Below are positions 1 to 6,078 of a DNA stretch of 6,078 bases, piece by piece. The stretch is from NCBI GenBank assembly GCA_017549745.1, contig JAFYUA010000178.1, forward strand, positions 1 through 6,078. Reading direction: 5' to 3'. Numbering within the stretch: position 1 is the first letter of the stretch; each line of letters begins with the position of its first letter. Made by a program: the position numbers and the translations under genes. This DNA is from Clostridia bacterium (GTDB taxonomy: Bacteria; Bacillota; Clostridia; UMGS1810). The notes beneath the pieces are model-generated. The model made no database searches. It was not told where the DNA came from and was given only the letters and a program-made list of their open reading frames with translations.

Positions 1-653
1 AAGGTGGTATCAAAGTTATCTATCCAGTCCTTTACTGTACTACCGTGGTAATCGTCTATCCACTCCTTTACATTGGTATCCTTGTTGCCTTCAAGCTTCA
101 TGAGATAATAACCCGACAAGCCGTCAGTTGTAACCTCAACCTTTCTTGAATAATCATCAGAGGGTTTGCCTCCAACTGCTGCAACCGAGGTGCTTGCAAC
201 ATTGTCTGCGCCTGCTTCTGTCCACATTGAGCCAGCTTGGTCAAGGCGAATTGTGTCAACATAATCAGCCTTGCATACAACGGGAATATAGATATCATCG
301 GCTTCCGCCTTGGAAGCTTTGATATATCCGCCAACTACATGAGCCGCACCGGCAGCATCGCCGCCTTCTTCGAGCACATAGGAAAGTGTGTAGCCATTGT
401 TGGATTTAAGTGCACTAAGCAAGGTATCAGAGCTGATGTAATATTTGCTGTTAATTGGATTGGAAAACACTGCAACTGAATCTTCGAGCACCTGAATTCT
501 CAGATAAGCGTAGTTTGCACTGACCTTAACCTCTTCCAAGCCGACAGTTGTCACATCTGATGGGGTGTCGGCAAATGCTGATAACGGCAAAACTCCTGCG
601 AGAAGCAACGCCGACAGCAATAGCGCGAAAAGCTTTTTGATATTTTTGGTCAT
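1..653 (-). CDS. Secreted paralog of the middle lyase, N-terminal part only (runs off left edge)
   Basis: Reading from ATG at 653 the frame stays open to the window edge (217 codons plus two bases); the C-terminus lies outside. It starts MTKNIKKLFALLLSALLLAG, followed by a likely signal peptidase I site after AFA (residues 26-28), so the product is exported. After the signal peptide it matches the middle protein at roughly two-thirds identity by eye, with shared blocks such as SVAVFSNP, LLSALKS, AGSMWTE and DDYSRKVEVTT. It is therefore a tandem paralog, and a heparinase II/III-type lyase domain further on is inferred, not seen. The start is set by GGAGGA seven bases upstream and by exact correspondence with the middle gene's start. 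The ATG lies two bases after the upstream stop, so translational coupling is likely. Oddity: VKEWIDD and VKDWIDN occur 12 residues apart (residues 195-213), where the middle paralog has a single GWIDN. The function of the visible N-terminal beta-rich module is unknown. Confidence 0.9.
   Translation of the reverse strand, partial: MTKNIKKLFALLLSALLLAGVLPLSAFADTPSDVTTVGLEEVKVSANYAYLRIQVLEDSVAVFSNPINSKYYISSDTLLSALKSNNGYTLSYVLEEGGDAAGAAHVVGGYIKASKAEADDIYIPVVCKADYVDTIRLDQAGSMWTEAGADNVASTSVAAVGGKPSDDYSRKVEVTTDGLSGYYLMKLEGNKDTNVKEWIDDYHGSTVKDWIDNFDTT
3..74 (-). repeat. Two-copy 36-base in-frame tandem duplication inside the downstream paralog
   Basis: Copy one covers 74-39 and copy two 38-3, read on the minus strand. 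The cores GTAAAGGAGTGGATAGAC (71-54) and GTAAAGGACTGGATAGAT (35-18) match at 16 of 18 bases exactly 36 bases apart; the flanks of each unit have diverged. The encoded peptides are NVKEWIDDYHGS and TVKDWIDNFDTT. The middle paralog has only one such segment (GWIDNYNTT, around residues 204-212), which points to a duplication in this copy, although loss in the other is possible. Confidence 0.7.
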
Positions 654-655
654 TT

Positions 656-3600
656 TTAATTCCTCCATGTGGAAATATCTTTGTTATAGTCATTGATATC
701 ACTGCCCTCCAAAGCTGCGGGAGTGAGCTTAACGGTGATATTGTGGAGACCTGAGCCACGGGTTTTGATGGTTATTCTCTGCATACCGTCTTTGGTTGAG
801 TAAAGGTCTTCAACCTCAACTGTTGACTCACCGTCGGCAATATACTCAAGCTTTAGCTGTTTATCGCCGCTTGTGAGTATAGCTCCATTTTCCGTGACAG
901 TGACAGTTGCGGGGGTAACAAGATACCAATTGACATCTGTTTCATTATCGAGCTGAATTTCATCTCGTATAACAAGGCTCTGTCGGTTATCGGTGAAGAA
1001 GAAGCCTCTTTTCACACCCGATGCGACATTTTGATAAGGCATTGAAGTATCTACCACCACAATGCCGCTGTCTTCATCTGTCTCAAAGAAAGTAACGGGT
1101 GAGACGGAGTTCAGAAGCTGACCCATATAAACCTCTCCGCGTTTGTCGCTGCCCTTGTCAAGTGCGGGATTGATTTCTATGCAGCTGTGGTCTTTTACTC
1201 TTGTGCCTTCTGCAAGCCACCGTCTGCCACCCTCCTCGCTTTCGGAGAAATTGGGCTGATTGTAGCCAAGAGCCGTATAACCTGTGTCATCTGCCCATCG
1301 AACACCCATTGTCTCAAATATAAAGCTTCCTGCATCAAGGTGAGAGTGACTGCCGATATTATTTTTTCCTGCCTTGAAAGCAAAGAAAGCAGAACCGTAG
1401 TCATAAGACTTTCGCATATTGCCTACATGAGCACTGGCAAACAGATTGTCGAGGGGCATTTCGTGGGTGAGTGATTCTGTGGATGTATCATACCAGAGAG
1501 CTGCCAGAGCATAGTCTTCATTATCTCTGAAAGTACCGCCGCCGAGCTTGAGCACAGCAGGGGTAATTTCGGGTTGATTATATTTTTCTGAAAGCCAGAA
1601 AAGCTCAGGCACATACATCGCACCCCTTTGTGCATCAGCATAAGAATAAATGCCGTTGTCACCTTGCATTGTAACCATGAATTTGGCAGTAAGCGCCAGA
1701 CCCTCGCCAACATCTAAGGTGTAGCATTGCCCGAACACACTTTTCAGAGCAGACAAAATCTTTGAAGTGTACTGCATAGTAAGCTCCCAATAGCTGGGGC
1801 CTTCACTCCATGTGCCGTCTTTGCCAAAATCGTTGAGCACATAGCCAAGAGAGTGAATTGCGTTGCTGACAATGTAGTTCGAAATCTCGGGGTATGCATC
1901 AAGCATTGCCATGCCAAGCATTGCAAAGCCACCATTGGTTATAACATTGTGGTTACCAATACGGATGCCTGTGTCGGTGAGAGGACCTGTTGTGGTCTGA
2001 TAAGAAATGTTGATGTGATAAAAACCGTTTTTGTAGGCACCTTCCTCGATGACCTTGCGCTGCTGGGGTGTAAAGCCGTGATACATCCAGTCATAGCCTA
2101 TTGCCACTGCCGCCGACATCATACCTGTGTCGATATGGTGAGTGGGGTGCCAGTTGGGAAAGAGAGAGCACACGGCTTCAAGGTCTTTGTAGGCTCTGGT
2201 GACATATTTGAGGTCGCCCGTCATCTGATAAGCCATGCCATAGGTGTACATATTTTTTTGTACCTCCTGAGCCACCTGCTGCAGGCGGACACCGTCACGA
2301 AGCTCATAGACAACGGCATCATCATTCAGACCTTTATCTGCCGCCGTCAGAATTTTATCTACCCACTTTTTAACCTGTGCATTGGTGTTGTATTCACTCT
2401 TTATTCTGTCAAAATCTTCTTTTGTTGCCTGAATACGGGGGTGAACACCATACACTGATGAGTTTTTGTAGTCCTCGGCTATTCTCTCAGAGCTTGGCTG
2501 GTCATAGAGCAAAAATTCGTTGAGATATGCAAGCTCGGTTTTTGAGGAAACAACTGCTTCATTGGCAGGAAATTCAAATTTGTCGGAACCGAGTATCATC
2601 ATACCTGCCGTGGTAGCCTGAGTGTCAACAGAAAGCTTAAGTCCCAAAGCGGAAGCATAATTCTCTATTGTCACATCACCGCCAAGACCTGAGGTTTTGC
2701 CAAGAACCGAGTCAAGCTCGGTTGCATTTACCATTGTTTTGCCGTCTTGCTGGTAGGGTTTGTTTTCGAGAAGAACTCTGTTGCCGCCTGAGTACACAAG
2801 ACCGCTTGCCTTGTGAATGGAAATACAGCCTTCCATATAAGCCTTCATTCTGTTAACATCTGAGGTAAATACACTCTTGTCAGACAGGATAACCTCCCTG
2901 TCTATTTCAGAAAGGTTTTCTGTGGGAGCTTCTGCCTCATATACTCTCATATTGTCTACCAAAAAATCAATTCGGTCACTTTCCAAATCTACATACGAAG
3001 CAGGTGCATGAACACGCCATGTATATGCCGTCTCTCCTACGCCGAAGCTATCGGGCAATGGTGCGGCAGATATTTTTTCGCCGTTCCAGTAGTAGTCGGC
3101 AAATCGGTCATAGTAGTCTACCATAATTGCAAAGCGATACCATTCGTTTTGCTTGAGCTGAATTGTTTTTTCATTTATTGTCAGTGTTCCGCCCTTTTTA
3201 ACTTCAGCGGGAAATATAGAGCCTTTTTCCCCGACCAATGTAAGCCAGAAGGCAGAATTCAAATCAAGTATTTTAAAGTCAAGCTCATAGACCACAACAT
3301 CCGAATTATAGCTGGTGGCTTCATTGGCATCGAGGTGAAAATCCTGCTTGTTTACTCTTTGAAAGCGCATAGCTGTGTTGCCGTCTTCCTCTTCATATTG
3401 CTCGATTATATTTTGCTTGTGCTGATTGGAAATGGAGCACACATATTCAAAATCCTCATTTACCAAGGTGGCAGTGCCGATTTTTTTGGCGGGAGCAGGC
3501 TCTTGCCCTTGCATACACTTAAACTTAACAGGTGAAAGTGATGCATCCCATAGGAAAGCCTTGTAGGTGAGGGAGCTGTCATATGTCAATTCTGTTTCGG

Positions 3601-4783
3601 TGGCAGGTCCGTTTGCCTGAACATCTGCCACATCAATTCCCACAAGCTCAGAGCGCGAATATGCTGCAAGATAAAGCTTTGCTGATTCAAGCGTCAAATC
3701 AGACACTGCCGCGGCAGCTCTGATTTTGCCGTCCGACACGCTTAATTCTATATCGGACATATCCTTATAGTAGCCCTCGTAATACTCAACATCATCAAAA
3801 TATACAGTGCCTGTCTTTGATTTGTCTGCGCCTATACCAAGCTGATATACCTTCCAGTCATACCATGCATCGGTGCAGCCGATGTATTCGCCGTCAAAGA
3901 ATATGAGAGGAATCCAAGTTGCACTGCAAAAGCTTACGGCAAGCTGATGCCATTTGTTTGGTGTGAGCTTATATTGGGTTTTTACATCACTTGTGCTGCC
4001 CCCGCTGTATGCTTCTTTTGTATAGCACAGATATCCGTCACTGTCGAAGCGTGCCAACACATAATTTTTAACAGTCGAGTGAGCAGAATTGACATATAGC
4101 ACAGGAAGACTCACATCTTCAGCATAAATATTGAGTACATAGGTAAAGGTGGTATTATAGTTGTCTATCCATCCGGCTACATTTGCAGTGTCATTGGAAT
4201 CCTTGTTGCCTTCAAGGTTCATCAGGTAATAACCCGTTAAGCCTTGGGTTGTAACCTCAACCTTTCTTGAATAGTCATCAGAGGCTTTGCCGCCGACTGC
4301 TGACACAGCGGTGCTTACAACACCATCTGCACCTGATTCGGTCCACATTGAGCCGGCTTGCTCAAGGCGGATAGTATCAATATAATTATTTTTGCTTACA
4401 ATCGGGATATATATTGTATCTGCGCCGTTTTTCACGGCTTTTATAAATCCGTCTGTTACATGATCAGCTTCAGTCTCTTCTCCATCAACACTTGCAGTAT
4501 AAGAGAGTGCGTAACCATTGGTTGATTTAAGAGCTGAAAGCAAGGTTGAGGAGCTTATGTAACAGTTTGAATCATATGGATTGGAGAACACAGCAACCGA
4601 ATCATCAAGAATTTGTATTCTCAAGTTTGCATACTTATATGTGCTATTGCTGATAGAAACCTCTTCAAGACCTACTGTTTCAGCAACAGAAGCTGTGCCT
4701 GCAAATGCAGAGAAAGGCAAAATGCCAGCAAGAATTGCCACTGACAATATGAGCGCAGAAAGTTTTTTAACACCTTTGGTCAT
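656..4783 (-). CDS. Large secreted heparinase II/III-family polysaccharide lyase, multimodular
   Basis: Complete 1375-residue protein. By family it should cleave an acidic (uronate-containing) polysaccharide outside the cell by beta-elimination; the substrate cannot be told from sequence. Order: signal peptide 1-28 (AFA|GT); N-terminal beta module about 35-165 shared with the downstream paralog; LamG/concanavalin-A-like segments about 165-336 (NKWHQLAVSF, VYFDDVEYYEG) and 440-617 (NEWYRFAIMV, IDFLVDNMRVYEA); a possible copper-amine-oxidase-N-like stalk domain about 660-745; alpha/alpha toroid about 780-1100; C-terminal beta-sandwich about 1115-1357. Lyase hallmarks are THHIDTG...AIGYDWMY (881-901), GNHNVITNGG (Asn944, His945), EGPSYWE (Tyr998, likely catalytic) and SHSHLDAGSF (His1146, His1148, Asp1150) followed by GVRWADD. 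Start: GGAGGA seven bases upstream plus a clean signal peptide. Oddity: it ends DISTWRN where the upstream paralog continues for about 234 residues with an F5/8C domain. No LPxTG or SLH anchor is seen. The lyase family is well supported; the PL number is not assigned. Confidence 0.92.
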   Translation of the reverse strand: MTKGVKKLSALILSVAILAGILPFSAFAGTASVAETVGLEEVSISNSTYKYANLRIQILDDSVAVFSNPYDSNCYISSSTLLSALKSTNGYALSYTASVDGEETEADHVTDGFIKAVKNGADTIYIPIVSKNNYIDTIRLEQAGSMWTESGADGVVSTAVSAVGGKASDDYSRKVEVTTQGLTGYYLMNLEGNKDSNDTANVAGWIDNYNTTFTYVLNIYAEDVSLPVLYVNSAHSTVKNYVLARFDSDGYLCYTKEAYSGGSTSDVKTQYKLTPNKWHQLAVSFCSATWIPLIFFDGEYIGCTDAWYDWKVYQLGIGADKSKTGTVYFDDVEYYEGYYKDMSDIELSVSDGKIRAAAAVSDLTLESAKLYLAAYSRSELVGIDVADVQANGPATETELTYDSSLTYKAFLWDASLSPVKFKCMQGQEPAPAKKIGTATLVNEDFEYVCSISNQHKQNIIEQYEEEDGNTAMRFQRVNKQDFHLDANEATSYNSDVVVYELDFKILDLNSAFWLTLVGEKGSIFPAEVKKGGTLTINEKTIQLKQNEWYRFAIMVDYYDRFADYYWNGEKISAAPLPDSFGVGETAYTWRVHAPASYVDLESDRIDFLVDNMRVYEAEAPTENLSEIDREVILSDKSVFTSDVNRMKAYMEGCISIHKASGLVYSGGNRVLLENKPYQQDGKTMVNATELDSVLGKTSGLGGDVTIENYASALGLKLSVDTQATTAGMMILGSDKFEFPANEAVVSSKTELAYLNEFLLYDQPSSERIAEDYKNSSVYGVHPRIQATKEDFDRIKSEYNTNAQVKKWVDKILTAADKGLNDDAVVYELRDGVRLQQVAQEVQKNMYTYGMAYQMTGDLKYVTRAYKDLEAVCSLFPNWHPTHHIDTGMMSAAVAIGYDWMYHGFTPQQRKVIEEGAYKNGFYHINISYQTTTGPLTDTGIRIGNHNVITNGGFAMLGMAMLDAYPEISNYIVSNAIHSLGYVLNDFGKDGTWSEGPSYWELTMQYTSKILSALKSVFGQCYTLDVGEGLALTAKFMVTMQGDNGIYSYADAQRGAMYVPELFWLSEKYNQPEITPAVLKLGGGTFRDNEDYALAALWYDTSTESLTHEMPLDNLFASAHVGNMRKSYDYGSAFFAFKAGKNNIGSHSHLDAGSFIFETMGVRWADDTGYTALGYNQPNFSESEEGGRRWLAEGTRVKDHSCIEINPALDKGSDKRGEVYMGQLLNSVSPVTFFETDEDSGIVVVDTSMPYQNVASGVKRGFFFTDNRQSLVIRDEIQLDNETDVNWYLVTPATVTVTENGAILTSGDKQLKLEYIADGESTVEVEDLYSTKDGMQRITIKTRGSGLHNITVKLTPAALEGSDINDYNKDISTWRN
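661..666 (-). promoter_or_regulatory. Ribosome binding site of the downstream paralog, embedded in the previous gene's last codons
   Basis: GGAGGA on the minus strand lies seven bases before the ATG at 653. It falls inside the Trp-Arg-Asn codons that end the middle gene (TGG AGG AAT TAA). The context GGAGGAAT-(T)AAAAA-ATGACC is almost the same as that before the middle gene, so both copies kept their own initiation region. Confidence 0.85.
671..1169 (-). repeat. Paralogous repeat, left copy (lyase beta-sandwich), matches 5580-6078
   Basis: This 499-base stretch aligns without a gap to 5580-6078 at a constant offset of 4909 bases. It includes exact identities of 44 bases (1110-1153 with 6019-6062) and 39 bases (950-988 with 5859-5897). 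It is coding sequence duplicated together with its gene, not a mobile element. Similarity ends sharply at about 664/5573, just after a shared TGGA. Confidence 0.85.
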
Positions 4784-4790
4784 TTTTTAT

Positions 4791-4796
4791 TCCTCC
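4791..4796 (-). promoter_or_regulatory. Ribosome binding site of the middle lyase gene
   Basis: GGAGGA on the minus strand, seven bases before the ATG at 4783. It fixes the start of the complete gene and matches the site in front of the downstream paralog. Confidence 0.85.
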
Positions 4797-4817
4797 GTGC
4801 GCAATAGTTTTTAAAAG

Positions 4818-4829
4818 TGTGATATCACA
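4818..4829. promoter_or_regulatory. Perfect 12-base palindrome, possible operator
   Basis: TGTGATATCACA is its own reverse complement. It sits 35 bases before the middle gene's start, between the intergenic hairpin and the ribosome binding site. On the gene strand it is followed closely by a second short palindrome, TTTTAAAA. Perfect dyads of this size in a 91-base gap suggest a protein-binding site, but no regulator is visible and chance cannot be excluded. No convincing -35/-10 pair was found beside it. Confidence 0.3.
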
Positions 4830-4867
4830 GGCGGAACCAGCCATTCAGAGTTTATCGGCTCCGCCCG
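4828..4867 (-). terminator. Intergenic RNA hairpin, possible partial terminator or processing site
   Basis: On the minus strand GGCGGAGCC (4865-4857) pairs with GGTTCCGCC (4838-4830). The stem extends to about 12 pairs when G-U wobbles are counted, enclosing a loop of about 16 bases. The wobbles pair only in minus-strand RNA, consistent with a structure acting in the transcript of these genes. It begins eight bases after the upstream paralog's stop. No uninterrupted U-tract follows directly (TGTGATATCACACTTTT), so it is not a canonical terminator; it may attenuate read-through or protect the upstream mRNA end. Confidence 0.4.
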
Positions 4868-4874
4868 TATTCAA

Positions 4875-6078
4875 TCAGTTTTGTTTTACAGCCACAACCT
4901 CGGTTATACTGGTCCAACCGCCAACCGCTTCGGTGGTGTTGCCATCGCCGATAATCTTAATATATTTGGCTTTGAGACCGCCGACATCATAGAATTCGTA
5001 TTCATCGGCAGTACCCTTTGAAAGTCCTTTGTAAACCTGAGTATAGTTTGTGCCATCTTCCGAAACAAGTATTGTTATTCTCGTCTGTCTGTTCGGATTG
5101 TCTCTGAAGCCCATAGCAACCTTGTCTACAACGCTCAGCTCATCAAGCTCGGTTATGATGTATTGTTCTACACCCTGAGCCGACCAGCGTGTGCTAAGGT
5201 CACCGTCAATAACATTTACAGCTCTGTTTTCTTGCTGGGGCTCATCGCTTGCTTCAACAGAAACCATTGGAAGTGATGTGAAGCCTTCAAATTGGGCAGG
5301 CTTTGGAATAGCATGGAAGTAGATGGTATATTTGTTTTTGAGTGTGGAATCGGAATTGCTTGTGAGCATAACGGTTGAAGTGAAATCGGAAGAATTACCC
5401 TTGGTTATATCCACTGTGCTGTCGGGAGCATTTACGGTGATATCCGGCACTGCCGTGAGGCTGCCTTCAACGTAGTAATAATCAGCTATGTTGTTCTTGG
5501 GAATGAGAACCTTACCGCCCACTGTTATGCTTTGTGCCTCAGGGGGCACTTCAATTGCACCGTCGGGCACAGTCCAGAGGGAAATGTCTTTGTTGTAATC
5601 ATTGATATCGCTGCCCTCTAAAGCTGTGGGAGTGAGCTTAACGGTGATGGTGTGAAAATCGGAACCACGGGTTTTGATGGTTATTCTCTGCATACCATCT
5701 TTGGTTGAGTAGAGGTCTTCAACCTCAACACTTGACTCACCATCTGCTATATATTCAAGTCTTAATTGTCTGCCCTTGCTTGTGAGTATGGCACCGTTTT
5801 GGGTGATTGCAACTTCGGCAGGTGTTACGAGATACCAGTTGACATCTGTTTCGTTATAGAGCTGAATTTCATCTCGTATAACAAGGCTCTGTCGGTTGTC
5901 GGTAAAGAAGTAGCCGCGCTTGACTCCTGCCGCACCTTTTTTGTAAGCTTCGGAGGTGTCAACCACCACAATGCCGCCTCTGTCTTTGACCTCATAGCGG
6001 ATAACAGGAGAGGTCGAATTCAGAAGCTGACCCATATAAACCTCTCCGCGTTTGTCGCTGCCTTTGTCGAGTGCGGGA
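4875..6078 (-). CDS. Upstream heparinase II/III-type paralog, C-terminal part with F5/8C domain (runs off right edge)
   Basis: The frame is open from the right edge (PALDKGSDKRGEVY, then MGQLLNS) to TGA at 4877-4875, showing 400 C-terminal residues. The Met at 6035 is internal: the residues before it match the middle protein (around 1206-1219), so the true start lies outside the window. Visible residues 1-166 are the lyase C-terminal beta-sandwich, with GVKRG, FTDNRQSLVIRDEIQL and VEVEDLYSTKDGMQRITIKT. This part is about 80% identical to the middle protein without gaps over the 152 residues from MGQLLN to DIS. A linker with short beta segments follows (about 167-271). Residues about 272-398 look like an F5/8 type C (discoidin, CBM32-like) domain: AVNVIDGDLSTRWSAQG, VDKVAMGF, ITILVSEDGTNYTQVY, KYIKIIGDG. 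Such domains commonly bind sugars and would hold the enzyme on its polysaccharide. The toroid is presumed by homology. No cell-wall anchor is seen; the protein ends VAVKQN. Confidence 0.9.
   Translation of the reverse strand, partial: PALDKGSDKRGEVYMGQLLNSTSPVIRYEVKDRGGIVVVDTSEAYKKGAAGVKRGYFFTDNRQSLVIRDEIQLYNETDVNWYLVTPAEVAITQNGAILTSKGRQLRLEYIADGESSVEVEDLYSTKDGMQRITIKTRGSDFHTITVKLTPTALEGSDINDYNKDISLWTVPDGAIEVPPEAQSITVGGKVLIPKNNIADYYYVEGSLTAVPDITVNAPDSTVDITKGNSSDFTSTVMLTSNSDSTLKNKYTIYFHAIPKPAQFEGFTSLPMVSVEASDEPQQENRAVNVIDGDLSTRWSAQGVEQYIITELDELSVVDKVAMGFRDNPNRQTRITILVSEDGTNYTQVYKGLSKGTADEYEFYDVGGLKAKYIKIIGDGNTTEAVGGWTSITEVVAVKQN
5580..6078 (-). repeat. Paralogous repeat, right copy (lyase beta-sandwich), matches 671-1169
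   Basis: Counterpart of the left copy at a constant offset of 4909 bases, continuing to the window edge and presumably beyond. Downstream of 5573 this copy goes on into the linker and F5/8C domain, which the left copy lacks. Confidence 0.85.

Noticed and set aside
656..680. Frameshift or nonsense mutation hiding an F5/8C tail in the middle gene
   Set aside because: The next gene's start codon follows two bases after the stop, leaving no room for remnant tail sequence in any frame; deletion or original absence fits better.
526..759. 77-residue minus-strand frame spanning the gene junction
   Set aside because: It overlaps the end of the middle gene and the signal peptide of the next in another frame; both overlapped genes are supported by paralogy.
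1853..2458. 201-residue plus-strand open frame
   Set aside because: It lies wholly antisense to the conserved toroid of the middle lyase, has no ribosome binding site that I can see, and its Cys/His-rich translation looks like an antisense artefact.
3008..3535. 175-residue plus-strand open frame
   Set aside because: It is antisense to the second LamG-like segment, and no domain or initiation signal supports it.
4818..4829. CRP-type binding site (TGTGA...TCACA)
   Set aside because: The half-sites are separated by two bases rather than six, and the likely Clostridia host would not use an enterobacterial-type CRP site.
4875..6035. A separate 386-residue gene starting at the Met at 6035
   Set aside because: The frame stays open upstream to the window edge, and those residues match the interior of the middle lyase, so this Met is internal to a larger protein.

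Overview
The window carries three head-to-tail paralogous genes, all on the minus strand, for very large secreted proteins of the heparinase II/III polysaccharide lyase type. Only the middle gene is complete (4783 down to 656). The upstream gene enters from the right edge and shows only its C-terminal 400 residues (6078 to 4875). The downstream gene runs off the left edge and shows only its N-terminal 217 residues (653 to 1). No RNA genes, mobile elements, CRISPR arrays or plus-strand genes are supported. Coding density is about 98%, and the only intergenic space of any size is 91 bases (4784-4874).

The organism is probably a Gram-positive anaerobe of the Clostridia, perhaps a gut or rumen carbohydrate degrader. 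This is inferred from the strong GGAGGA ribosome binding sites, the Lys-rich signal peptides ending in A-F-A, the moderate base composition, and the modular secreted lyase with LamG-like, copper-amine-oxidase-N-like and F5/8C (discoidin) modules. The genus cannot be read from the sequence.

The complete protein (1375 residues) reads as signal peptide, a paralog-shared N-terminal beta module, two LamG/concanavalin-A-like segments, a short stalk-like domain, an alpha/alpha-toroid lyase domain and a C-terminal beta-sandwich carrying the HxHxD motif. Candidate catalytic residues (Asn944, Tyr998, His1146/His1148) are present. The upstream paralog shares the beta-sandwich at about 80% identity by hand alignment over 152 residues without gaps, then continues about 234 residues further into an F5/8C carbohydrate-binding domain. 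The middle protein stops abruptly at that point, and its last codons form the ribosome binding site of the next gene.

The genes probably form one transcription unit that supplies extracellular lyases with similar catalytic cores and different binding modules, acting on an acidic polysaccharide that cannot be identified here. The most notable signals are the tandem amplification, the junction where a C-terminal module appears to have been deleted, a 12-codon internal duplication in the downstream paralog, and an inverted-repeat structure in the one intergenic gap.
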